A model generated the notes under the pieces. The model was given only the letters and a program-made list of their open reading frames with translations. It did not search any database and had not been told where the DNA came from. Shown in pieces: positions 27,636 through 37,166 of a stretch of DNA of 64,000 nt. Numbering within the stretch: position 1 is the stretch's first letter; each line of letters begins with the position of its first letter. A program made the position numbers and the translations under genes. The DNA comes from Oceanidesulfovibrio indonesiensis (GTDB lineage: Bacteria > Desulfobacterota > Desulfovibrionia > Desulfovibrionales > Desulfovibrionaceae). The stretch spans positions 62,001 through 126,000 of the forward strand of contig NZ_QMIE01000012.1 in assembly GCF_007625075.1 (NCBI RefSeq), written 5' to 3'.

Positions 27636-28056
27636 CTTGGAACATCTCCTTGAGCCATTCAGGCACGCGAACGAGCTTGAAGTCCGGACCCACGCAGGCA
27701 TGCTGGGTGTGGCCCGTGGCAAGGAGCTGCGATTTTGGTTCGTCCCAGACTTCGTAGACAAAGGTTATGGAAACACGGGACCACTCGCCGACGCCGGCGC
27801 GTATCCAGATGAGGTCGTCGTAGCGGGCCGGATGCCGATACCGGCAGCATGCCTCGCGCACAGGGAGCAGCACGCCTTTGCGCTCCACCTCGGCGTAGCT
27901 CATGCCGCGCTCGCGGATGAAGGCGCTACGCGCCCGCTCGAAAAAGTGCATGTATTCGCCGTAGTAGGCCAGCCCCATGGTGTCGGTCTCGCCGTAGGAC
28001 ACGCGGTGCGGGTGCCAGCATTCCGGCGTGGGGAAGGGGGCTTCCTCGGTGCTCAT
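27628..28056 (-). CDS. 4-hydroxybenzoyl-CoA thioesterase family (YbgC/FadM-like) protein
   Basis: A 142-residue hot-dog-fold thioesterase. The family signature is YGETDTMGLAYYGEYMHFFE at about 25-44, containing the catalytic-type acidic residue and the following Tyr/Gly. It probably hydrolyses acyl-CoA thioesters. The frame opens 68 codons further upstream, but the ATG at 28054-28056 overlaps the stop of the ApgM-like gene by four bases (ATGA) and gives the normal length, so it is used. The amidohydrolase gene overlaps its 3' end. Confidence 0.88.
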   Translation of the reverse strand: MSTEEAPFPTPECWHPHRVSYGETDTMGLAYYGEYMHFFERARSAFIRERGMSYAEVERKGVLLPVREACCRYRHPARYDDLIWIRAGVGEWSRVSITFVYEVWDEPKSQLLATGHTQHACVGPDFKLVRVPEWLKEMFQDD

Positions 28057-29288
28057 TTCTTCCTGCTCCGTAAACCGGCTTCGGCCAGGGCCCAGCCAAG
28101 GAGCTCGAAACCGGGATCGATCATCAAACCAGTGGTAGCAGCCTGGACTTCGGAATATCCGGCCACGCCGGAAGGCGTCTCGCAGTCCTTCCAGGCCAGG
28201 GCGAAGGGGACAGGGTCCTTGGTGTGGGTGCGCTCCACAACCGGGGTGAAGTGGTCGCATCCCACGAGGAAGGCGGCGTTACGCTCCCACAGCGCATCCA
28301 TCAGCGGGCCCACCACCCGGGCGTCGAAACGTTCGATGGCCTCGATCTTCTCCGCGGCGTTGCCGCCATGGCCGCATTCGTCCGGCGCTTCCACGTGCAG
28401 AAAGACGAACTCGCCGCCGCCGTCGATGAAGTCGAGCGCGGCCTGGACCTTGCCCTCGTAGTTGGTGTCCAGCAGGCCGGTGACGCCCTCCACTTCCAGC
28501 ACGTCCATGCCGGCTGCACGGCCAAGGCCCTTGACCAGGTCCACGGCGGAGATCACTGCGCCGCGCACGCCGTAGGTCTTGCTGAACGGCGGCAGAGTGA
28601 GCGGCCGGCCCTGTCCCCAAGGCCAGAGCGCGTTGGCCTTGGTTGTGTTCTCCGGCGCAGCGAGCAGGTTCGCTGCCTTGGCGAGCAGGGCGTGCAGCTC
28701 CGGGTGTTCGGCATAGGCTTCCACATCCGCTTTGATGGACTTGTCCAGAATGTCGTGGGGCGGGTGGATGAAAAGGTCCTCCAGCGGACCGTCGGCCGCG
28801 CCCTTGGCCACGAGCAGATGGCGGTACTGCACGCCGGGGAATATCGTGAACTCGTCTCCCAGTTGGTCCGCGAGTTTGCCGGCAATCATGTCCAGGAGGG
28901 TTGTGGCCTCGGCAGTGTCGATGTGGCCGGCGGAGTAGTCGCGCATCGCGCCATGGGCCGAGAACTCCGAGACCGTAACGAGGTTGAGCCGGAAGACGAG
29001 ATCGTCCTGGTCCAGCTCCAGTCCTTGCGCCGCAGCTTCGATGGGGCCGCGTCCGGTGTGGTGCACCACTGGATCAAAACCCATGAGCGCCATGTTGGCC
29101 ACGTCGGAGCCGGGGGGCATGGAGTCCGGCACGGTGCGGCACAGGCCGGTCAGGCCGAGGCTGGCCAGACGGTCCATATGCGGTGTCCTGGCCGCTTCGA
29201 GCACGGTCTTGCCGCCGAGTTCGTCCAGGGGCCAGTCGCCCATGCCGTCGCCAACCAGGAAAAGAAACGTGCGGGGAGCGTCTGCCAT
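28053..29288 (-). CDS. ApgM-like phosphoglycerate mutase homologue, possible homoserine kinase
   Basis: A 411-residue protein of the alkaline-phosphatase superfamily, cofactor-independent archaeal-type phosphoglycerate mutase branch. VGDGMGDWP at the N-terminus and MPPGSDVANMALMG contain the metal ligands and the nucleophilic Ser. The C-terminal AFLVGCDHFTPV and HTKDPVPF match the remaining metal ligands. A subgroup was proposed to be a non-homologous homoserine kinase because its genes sit beside threonine-pathway genes. Here it follows hom on the same strand with no classical thrB in the window, which supports that role by context. True glycolytic mutase activity is the alternative. Confidence 0.8.
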   Translation of the reverse strand: MADAPRTFLFLVGDGMGDWPLDELGGKTVLEAARTPHMDRLASLGLTGLCRTVPDSMPPGSDVANMALMGFDPVVHHTGRGPIEAAAQGLELDQDDLVFRLNLVTVSEFSAHGAMRDYSAGHIDTAEATTLLDMIAGKLADQLGDEFTIFPGVQYRHLLVAKGAADGPLEDLFIHPPHDILDKSIKADVEAYAEHPELHALLAKAANLLAAPENTTKANALWPWGQGRPLTLPPFSKTYGVRGAVISAVDLVKGLGRAAGMDVLEVEGVTGLLDTNYEGKVQAALDFIDGGGEFVFLHVEAPDECGHGGNAAEKIEAIERFDARVVGPLMDALWERNAAFLVGCDHFTPVVERTHTKDPVPFALAWKDCETPSGVAGYSEVQAATTGLMIDPGFELLGWALAEAGLRSRKK

Positions 29289-29457
29289 GTGTCGTATTCC
29301 TTGGATCTGAATATATCAGCTCAGTGTTGTGATTTTCGGTTGCCGGCCTGTTCGGATACCATCATTCACATGGCGATGTCAGCCGGGCAAGACCAGAAAA
29401 GCGAGAGAGCCGGCGAAGTCCATCCGTCCGGCTCTCTTGGGATTATTGTTTGAAATT

Positions 29458-30747
29458 CTAAAGGATACGGTAGTGCATGGTCCTGTCGAGGGTGATGTCC
29501 AGCTTCTCCACCTCGTCCATGGCGGTGTGTATTTCGCGGGCCGAGGCCTCGTGCGTCTGCAGCACGAGGGGGACTCCGGCGCCCGTATCCTCGCCCTTCT
29601 GGATAACCTGGGCGATGGAGATGTCGTGCGAGGCGAGCACTCCTGCGATGTCGCGCAGCACGCCCGGCCTGTCCGGCACGATGAACCGCAGAAAATGCTC
29701 GGACACGGCTTCGTCCAGGTCCAGAATGTCCGCGTCCGTCGGAAACTCCATGCCCGGAAAGCCGAGGTTGTTCGGCTCGCAGTTCCGCGCGATGGCGATA
29801 ACGTCGGCAAGCACGGCGGATGCGGTGGGCAGGTCGCCCGCGCCGTAGCCGTAGAGCATCACCGGACCGGCGTTGCCCTCCAGCCGGACGGCGTTGTAGG
29901 AGCCCTCCACCTTGGCGAGCAGGAAATGCGACGGCACCAGCGCCGGATACACGCCGGCCGTGACCTTGCCGTCCACCTTGCGCGCGGTGCCGAGCAGCTT
30001 GATCTCGTATCCCATCTGCCGGGCGAAGGCGATGTCCATGGGCGTGACGCGCGAGATGCCCCAGATGCGAAGCTTTTCCAGCGGGTAGTTGAGGCCGAAG
30101 GCGAGCTGGACGAGCAGCACGAGTTTGTGCGCTGCGTCTATGCCCTCGATGTCCAGGGTCGGGTCGGCCTCGGCGTAGCCCTTCTCCTGAGCCTGGGCCA
30201 GGGCTTCGTCAAAGGGCATGCACTGCCGGGACATCTGGGTGAGTATGAAGTTGGCCGTGCCGTTGAGGATGCCCATCACCGAGAACAGCTCGTTGGCGGC
30301 CAGGGTGTCCCTGATGGGCTGGAGGATGGGAATGCCCCCGGCCACGCTGGCTTCGAACCCCAGATGCAGGTTCTTGCGCCTGGCCAGTGGAAATATCTCG
30401 TCCCCGTGCTCGGCGAGCAGGGCCTTGTTCGCCGTGACCACGTGCTTGCCGTTCTCCAGCGCCGCGACAATGAGGTCGCGCGCAGCCGTGGTGCCGCCGA
30501 TGAGCTCGAGAACTACGTCCACCTCGGGATCGTTGGCCGGCGCAAGCAGGTCGGTGGTGTACTCGGCGTCCTTTGCTGCGCCCACGCGCTCTTTGTCCAT
30601 ACTCCGCACGACCACGCTCTTAAGCTTGACGGGACGTCCGGCGCGTTTGGCGATGGATTCCGCGTTGTCCTCCAGCAGACGCGCCACGCCCGAGCCCACC
30701 GTGCCCAGACCGGCCATGCCGATGACGAGGGGTTTATCCTGTTTCAC
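29458..30747 (-). CDS. hom: homoserine dehydrogenase
   Basis: NAD(P)-dependent reduction of aspartate semialdehyde to homoserine, for threonine and methionine. The 429-residue form starts at GTG (30747) with GGAGG five bases before it, overlapping the aminotransferase stop by 14 bp; upstream in-frame sequence is the other gene's DNA. The nucleotide-binding [13 protein letters not shown] is near residue 11. The catalytic-site block [12 protein letters not shown] and substrate-binding [17 protein letters not shown] follow. A C-terminal ACT domain (from about 350) suggests feedback control by threonine. Confidence 0.95.
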   Translation of the reverse strand: MKQDKPLVIGMAGLGTVGSGVARLLEDNAESIAKRAGRPVKLKSVVVRSMDKERVGAAKDAEYTTDLLAPANDPEVDVVLELIGGTTAARDLIVAALENGKHVVTANKALLAEHGDEIFPLARRKNLHLGFEASVAGGIPILQPIRDTLAANELFSVMGILNGTANFILTQMSRQCMPFDEALAQAQEKGYAEADPTLDIEGIDAAHKLVLLVQLAFGLNYPLEKLRIWGISRVTPMDIAFARQMGYEIKLLGTARKVDGKVTAGVYPALVPSHFLLAKVEGSYNAVRLEGNAGPVMLYGYGAGDLPTASAVLADVIAIARNCEPNNLGFPGMEFPTDADILDLDEAVSEHFLRFIVPDRPGVLRDIAGVLASHDISIAQVIQKGEDTGAGVPLVLQTHEASAREIHTAMDEVEKLDITLDRTMHYRIL

Positions 30748-31930
30748 AGGGACCTCCGGAAAGAACTTTTTTGATGCCGCGCACTGCCTGCTTGATGCGG
30801 TGGGGATTCTCGATGAGCGCGAACCGGACGTGGTCGTCGCCGTAGTTGCCGAAACCCAGTCCCGGGGAGACGGCAACATGGCCCTCCCTGAGCAACAGCT
30901 TGGAAAACTCCACGGAGCCCATGGGCTTGAATTCGTCCGGAATCTCGGCCCACACGAACATGGTCGCCTTGGGCGGCGGCACGTCCCAGCCGATGCGGTG
31001 GAGGCCCTCGATGAGCACGTCGCGCCGTTCCTGGTGCACGGCGGCTATTTCCCTCACGCAGTCCTGCGGTCCGTTCAGAGCCACGATGGCCGCGATCTGG
31101 ATGGGCTGGAAAATGCCGTAATCCAGGTAGCTTTTGATACGCGTGAGGGCGTGGACCATCTCGCGGTTGCCGGAGCAGAAGCCCACGCGCCAGCCGGCCA
31201 TGGAGTAGGACTTGGTGAGGGAGAAGAACTCCACGCCCACGTCCTTGGCGCCGTCGGCCTGCAGGAAGGAGGGCGGCTGGTAACCGTCGTACGTAAGGTC
31301 GGCGTATGCCAGGTCGTGGATGACCCAGACGTTGTGCTCTTTGGCCCAGTCCACGATGCGCTGGAAAAAGTCCACCTCCACGCATTCGGTGGTGGGGTTG
31401 TGCGGGTAGCAGATGACCAGCAGCTTGGGCTTGGGCCATGTCTGCTTGGTGGCGAGCATGAGATCTTCGAAGAAGTCGCGGCCCTTGCCGATGGGAATGC
31501 GCCGCACATCCGCCCCGGCGATGATGGAGGCGAAGGGGTGGATGGGATAGGCCGGGTCGGTTGCGAAGACCACGTCGCCAGGGCTGAGCATGGCCATGGC
31601 GAGGTGGGAGAGGCCTTCCTTGGCGCCCATGGTGACCACGGCTTCCTTGTCCGGATCGATATAGACTTCGAACCGGCGCTGATACCAGTCAGATATGGCG
31701 CGGCGCAGGTTCGGTATGCCGCGTGAAGCGGAATAGCGGTGGTTCTTGGGGTTCTGGGCCGCCTCGCAGAGCTTGTCCACGATATGCTGGGGGGTAGGCA
31801 GGTCCGGATTGCCCATGCCGAGGTCGACGATGTCGATGTTCTGCCGCCTGAGCTGCATCTTCAGGTCGTTGACGATGGCGAAGACGTAAGGGGGCAGTCT
31901 GTCGATGCGGGGGAAAGTGGATGGTTCCAT
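30734..31930 (-). CDS. PLP-dependent aminotransferase, AlaC-like
   Basis: Class I/II aminotransferase with 398 residues. It has the PLP-site pattern [13 protein letters not shown], the CYPHNPT Asn, [10 protein letters not shown], the Schiff-base Lys in [16 protein letters not shown] and the carboxylate-binding Arg in [10 protein letters not shown]. This variant resembles alanine transaminase AlaC and LL-diaminopimelate aminotransferase-related proteins of the fold I family. The start (31930) leaves about 100 upstream codons out, since those overlap the groESL promoter. It is first in the operon with hom. Confidence 0.88.
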   Translation of the reverse strand: MEPSTFPRIDRLPPYVFAIVNDLKMQLRRQNIDIVDLGMGNPDLPTPQHIVDKLCEAAQNPKNHRYSASRGIPNLRRAISDWYQRRFEVYIDPDKEAVVTMGAKEGLSHLAMAMLSPGDVVFATDPAYPIHPFASIIAGADVRRIPIGKGRDFFEDLMLATKQTWPKPKLLVICYPHNPTTECVEVDFFQRIVDWAKEHNVWVIHDLAYADLTYDGYQPPSFLQADGAKDVGVEFFSLTKSYSMAGWRVGFCSGNREMVHALTRIKSYLDYGIFQPIQIAAIVALNGPQDCVREIAAVHQERRDVLIEGLHRIGWDVPPPKATMFVWAEIPDEFKPMGSVEFSKLLLREGHVAVSPGLGFGNYGDDHVRFALIENPHRIKQAVRGIKKVLSGGPCETG

Positions 31931-32132
31931 AATACTCGAGTTCTCCGGCGCGTCCGGCGCTCGTTCGGGACGCGGTTGCATTGCACGGGTCTGACCGTAT
32001 CGGCGGGAGTATAGTCCTGAAGGCTCCCATCCACAAGGGGGCATGGGGCCAAGGATTTCCGACGCAGCATGCGGTCTGTGCGGCTTTTTCGCTTCCGGTA
32101 ATTGTTTTGCAAAAAAAATTGCCATTCGCCCC

Positions 32133-32160
32133 TTGCCAAACGAATCAGCATGCGTATAGT
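32133..32160 (+). promoter_or_regulatory. sigma-70-type promoter of groESL
   Basis: TTGCCA (32133-32138), a 16-bp spacer and TATAGT (32155-32160). The CIRCE inverted repeat begins 16 bp further on, at or just after the expected start of transcription. Confidence 0.8.
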
Positions 32161-32175
32161 TGCTCGTTGTCGGTG

Positions 32176-32202
32176 TTAGCACTCCATGGATGCGAGTGCC
32201 AA
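32176..32202. promoter_or_regulatory. CIRCE operator (HrcA-binding inverted repeat)
   Basis: TTAGCACTC, nine spacer bases, GAGTGCCAA; the consensus is TTAGCACTC-N9-GAGTGCTAA, so only one base differs. This is the heat-shock repressor HrcA site and implies an hrcA gene elsewhere. It lies in the 5' leader of groES. Confidence 0.95.
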
Positions 32203-32270
32203 TAACCGACAAACCTCGGCAACAAGCCATTTTCATTCAAACATCATATCGTAACTGTGGAGGTAACGAC

Positions 32271-32558
32271 ATGAAACTCAAGCCGTTGCACGATCGCGTT
32301 CTCGTCAAGCGCCTCGAGGAAGAGGAGAAGACCAAAGGCGGCATCATCATTCCCGACACCGCCAAGGAAAAGCCCATCAAGGGCGAGGTCGTGGCAGTGG
32401 GCCCCGGCAAGACCAACGACAAGGGCGACAAAGTCAAGCTGAGCGTGGACAAGGGCGACAAGGTCCTGTTCAACAAGTACGCCGGCACCGAGATCAAGGT
32501 CGACGGCGACGAGTTCCTCGTCATGCGCGAGGACGACATCCTGGCCATCATCGACTAG
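32271..32558 (+). CDS. groES: co-chaperonin GroES
   Basis: Heptameric lid of the GroEL folding chamber. The 95 residues begin [20 protein letters not shown] with the mobile-loop segment [15 protein letters not shown], followed by the standard beta-barrel and [11 protein letters not shown] end. GGAGG lies seven bases before the ATG. It is under HrcA/CIRCE control with groEL, 79 bp upstream of it. Confidence 0.98.
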   Translation: MKLKPLHDRVLVKRLEEEEKTKGGIIIPDTAKEKPIKGEVVAVGPGKTNDKGDKVKLSVDKGDKVLFNKYAGTEIKVDGDEFLVMREDDILAIID

Positions 32559-32580
32559 CCGGACGTCCGTTTCTTCGTGA

Positions 32581-34287
<1,707 letters not shown>

Positions 34288-34333
34288 GCCGCTTGAGCCA
34301 ACCAGCGTAGCTTCTCAAGCTATAGATGTAACG

Positions 34334-34369
34334 AACCCGGCCTCTCCATCTGGAGGGGCCGGGTTTTTT
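34334..34369 (+). terminator. rho-independent terminator of groESL
   Basis: The arm AACCCGGCCTCTCC pairs with GGAGGGGCCGGGTT around an ATCT loop (one mismatch/bulge) and is followed by TTTTTT. Confidence 0.93.
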
Positions 34370-34370
34370 G

Positions 34371-34398
34371 TTGCAATATGTGAGTGGCAAGGTATATT
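34371..34398 (+). promoter_or_regulatory. probable promoter of the HEPN-like gene
   Basis: TTGCAA (34371-34376), a 16-bp spacer and TATATT (34393-34398). It lies immediately after the groESL terminator and overlaps an upstream GTG (34384), so that GTG is unlikely to be the start. Transcription would begin near 34405, leaving a very short leader to the GTG at 34417. Confidence 0.55.
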
Positions 34399-34416
34399 TG
34401 TAACAAAGGATATAAA

Positions 34417-35262
34417 GTGGTTACAAAATATAAATTTATCCGAACAATAAAGCAGCCCGAAGGACACTGGTTTGTAATTAAGAAAGAGCATCAGCTAGAG
34501 GGTGAAACTGCAGATCATTATAAATATCGAGTGGTGCCGTTGATGCAAAAGGAGTCGCAAGCGGATCACTTCAAAATGCTGACTATCGAAATGTGGCCAT
34601 TTCAGAACGATCATCAGGCCCATCAGGCAGCCTTGAATATTAAGAAAGCGTTGAATACAATAGTATTAAGCAGGCCCTCTGGACTTAGTTTTTCCGACAG
34701 TTATTTGCCTAATGCGGTTATGAGCAACTACATTGATTTGCAAATGACAGGGAAAGATGCCCAAAATTGTTTTGAGGGGTTAAATATATACAAGATAGTA
34801 GTGAATGAAGACGACGGCCGCATTGTTGATAGTGTGCAGATGGAAGTATGGGGGTATGCCACTGTTGGCGTCCCGATAGATAGAATGTTAAAAAAAATGT
34901 GTGAAACATCAGCCCTGACGGATGAATACGACTATAAGCTAACACACGCCTTGGAGATCCTTAATAGTATATCATTTGAGACGTATGGTTTAAATAAATT
35001 AATAAAACTAATTGTTGTGATAGAACTTATGTCTCCTTCCTCCAAGGATAGAAGGAGGCAATCAAAAAGGAAGTGTCGAGAATACCTAAGTAAGATTGGA
35101 TTTTCTGAGAGTGACATTTGTTTCTTTGGAAAAATGTATCAGTTGAGAAATGATATCCTTCATGGAGATTTCAGTAAGTATTCAGAGTTGAATGAGGAAA
35201 ATGTGAATAGACTCCAACAAATTGTTAAGCAAAGTGTCGCACTTGAAATGTGCACGAAGTAA
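34417..35262 (+). CDS. AT-rich orphan gene, HEPN (Apea-like) domain protein
   Basis: A 281-residue protein with base composition and codon use unlike all neighbours (A/T-rich, many AAA, ATA, TTA codons), which suggests transfer from another genome. I do not recognise the N-terminal two thirds. Near the C-terminus it has LRNDILHGDF, matching the HEPN R-x4-6-H motif with the extra polar N after R (RNDILH), then a helix QQIVKQSVALEM as in Apea-like HEPN domains. Such proteins are often RNases in toxin or phage-defence roles, but no antitoxin or partner gene is adjacent, so that is inference. The start is GTG (34417) with AAGGA six bases before it. Confidence 0.7.
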   Translation: MVTKYKFIRTIKQPEGHWFVIKKEHQLEGETADHYKYRVVPLMQKESQADHFKMLTIEMWPFQNDHQAHQAALNIKKALNTIVLSRPSGLSFSDSYLPNAVMSNYIDLQMTGKDAQNCFEGLNIYKIVVNEDDGRIVDSVQMEVWGYATVGVPIDRMLKKMCETSALTDEYDYKLTHALEILNSISFETYGLNKLIKLIVVIELMSPSSKDRRRQSKRKCREYLSKIGFSESDICFFGKMYQLRNDILHGDFSKYSELNEENVNRLQQIVKQSVALEMCTK

Positions 35263-35464
35263 ATATATTATTTCCTATGTCACTTTACCCCTTCTCTAAA
35301 TTGATCACGCACTGCTTCTTCTGCCATTATTACCCCTCCCTCTTCTCTTAAGTTTTCGCCCAGAAACGGCGGTGGACGGTTAGCCATCCATGCTGCTGAC
35401 AAAATACCTCCATGATTTCAGAGGCCCCCTCCGCAGCCTGGCAAACAAATAGCGCTAAGCCTGT

Positions 35465-37162
35465 TTACTTCATTGTTTCAGCAACATACCCACACATTTC
35501 GCCGTACCATCCGTCTGTGCGCTCGGGCGTCGGGGTGATTTCCTCGTAGCTCTGGAGCAGGCCGGCGGTGGCAGCCTGTGTCAGAGTGAGGCCGGCCATG
35601 TGCTCCAACTGTTCCCGGGTGAGGCCGCCGGCCGCGGCGATGTCCGCGGCGCAGGACGGGGCCATGCGCTCATGCAGCGGCTCTGGGCCGGGAAATGTGG
35701 TGAACACCGTAATGAGCCCGGCGAGGAAACAGCCGCATGGCGTCTCGGCCACCCGCGAGGCCAGAGGCGACTTTGCCGGGCCGGCGCGCCTCCTGCCCGA
35801 GGCGGTTTCCCCAGGCTCCCGGGTCTCGGGATGCTGCCCCGGCACGGCGTCGACTTCAGCATCGGTTCGGGCCGCGCGGATCATCAGGGCATTCATGCCG
35901 CCGCCCAGCGCGTGCGTCACGCCGCGCTGCATCTCACGCAGATATGCAGCCTGGTACACGCCGCCCCAGCAGCGCACACCGCGGGCCATGGCCAGGGTCG
36001 CGTAGCTGGTGAACAGGCTGGGGCTGATGCGGTGATCCGCCAGGGCCTGGAGGATCGGCCCGGGCGCGAAGTCCACGCAACAGCTCTCGCCCGCCATGGT
36101 CCGCCCGGTCAGCTTCGGGCCGCTGGGCGCATGTTCCAGCCACATGGGCAGCTGGCGGCCGGTGGCGTCGAGCATCCAGAAAAAGCACGTCCCGGCTCCG
36201 CGCAGGTCGTCGTGGCTGAATGCCGATTCTTCAGTGAGACCGCGGAGCCGCTCCTGACGCTTCCGGGTCCAGCAGCCGGCCACGCCGTCCAGGGCTTCCA
36301 GCAGCCGGCTGCGCGTTTCGGGATCGAACAACAGCGCCGCCACGAGGGAGTTCCGCCGCAGATCGCGCTCCAGAATTTTGGACACTATCCGTTCCATGTC
36401 CAGGTACGCCAGCGCCGGCGCATTTTCTCTCACATCCTGCGCGAAGAGTCTGGGCCAGAGCCGGGCGTTGAGGACCACGGCCTGTTCGGCAAATCCAGGC
36501 AGGAGGAGCACGTCCGGCGTCATGCATTCTTTCGTAATGAAGTCGCACACGAAAGCATTCTGTGAAGGAGTGAGCAATCCTTCATGCATCATTGATTTGC
36601 AGAGCTTTAGCGCCTTCTGGAAGTACTCCGCAGTGAGCGCCGGGGCCGCGCCTGCCGTGCAGGTGCGCAGTGCGTGCGGAAAGAAAGGGATGCGCACCTT
36701 GGCCGGGTTGGCGTTGTTTGCAAGGTCCGGCTTCCTGGCCAGGACCATGCCGCGCGGGTAGGTGACGCTGCCCAGGGGCACGCCGGCGCAGGCCAGCACC
36801 GGGAGCACGCGCGGGCCATCGCTGCGGACGAGCAGCGCGGGAAGAGCAAAGGCAATGGTGGAGTGCACGGACTGGTGCAGCGTGTCCAGGCCGTGGTGAT
36901 TGGCCGTGAGCACGCTGGGCGAGCGCTCCAGTTGTTCGCGCAGGGCGCGGGCCACATCCGCACCCAGAAGAGGTTCGGCGCGTTCGCACGCGGCATCGAG
37001 GAAATCCTCCAGCGGGTCGATGGGCGGCGCGGCAGCCGGCGGGAAGAAGCCGCGTGAATATTCGGCCAGGGTCTCGTCGCCGCATTCCGCCAGAGCCGCG
37101 GTCAGACCCGGCAGGCGGGCAAGGGTGGATGCGACGAGGTCCGGAGCGTTCGGCGCGGTCAT
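35465..37162 (-). CDS. conserved-looking protein of unknown function, partner of the sensor-MFS fusion
   Basis: A 565-residue protein that I do not recognise. It has no signal peptide and no clear membrane helices. It has a TANHHGLDTLHQSVHS segment at about 87-102, an LPVLACAGVPLGSVTYPRGM segment, several Cys-containing stretches (CKSMMHEG, KECMTPDV, GESCCVDF) and an Ala/Gly/Arg-rich stretch around 460-490. It could be an enzyme; the histidine-rich start may bind metal. The ATG at 37162 lies 4 bp after the stop of the MFS gene (37167), so the two are co-transcribed and probably act together. GC content is normal for the window. Confidence 0.6.
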   Translation of the reverse strand: MTAPNAPDLVASTLARLPGLTAALAECGDETLAEYSRGFFPPAAAPPIDPLEDFLDAACERAEPLLGADVARALREQLERSPSVLTANHHGLDTLHQSVHSTIAFALPALLVRSDGPRVLPVLACAGVPLGSVTYPRGMVLARKPDLANNANPAKVRIPFFPHALRTCTAGAAPALTAEYFQKALKLCKSMMHEGLLTPSQNAFVCDFITKECMTPDVLLLPGFAEQAVVLNARLWPRLFAQDVRENAPALAYLDMERIVSKILERDLRRNSLVAALLFDPETRSRLLEALDGVAGCWTRKRQERLRGLTEESAFSHDDLRGAGTCFFWMLDATGRQLPMWLEHAPSGPKLTGRTMAGESCCVDFAPGPILQALADHRISPSLFTSYATLAMARGVRCWGGVYQAAYLREMQRGVTHALGGGMNALMIRAARTDAEVDAVPGQHPETREPGETASGRRRAGPAKSPLASRVAETPCGCFLAGLITVFTTFPGPEPLHERMAPSCAADIAAAGGLTREQLEHMAGLTLTQAATAGLLQSYEEITPTPERTDGWYGEMCGYVAETMK

Positions 37163-37166
37163 GCGG

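Larger units (their letters stand above)
31931..32270. other. 340-bp divergent region between the aminotransferase and groES
   Basis: It contains the groESL promoter and CIRCE operator described separately. The stretch near 32095-32115 is very AT-rich (GTTTTGCAAAAAAAATTGCC) and could act as an UP element. No gene is seen. Confidence 0.7.

Noticed and set aside
29329-30774. Plus-strand frame of 481 codons opposite hom
   Set aside because: Antisense to hom, with translation rich in His/Gly/Val typical of reversed coding sequence.
34384-34416. GTG at 34384 as start of the HEPN-like gene
   Set aside because: It overlaps the predicted promoter and lacks a ribosome-binding site; GTG at 34417 has AAGGA six bases before it.
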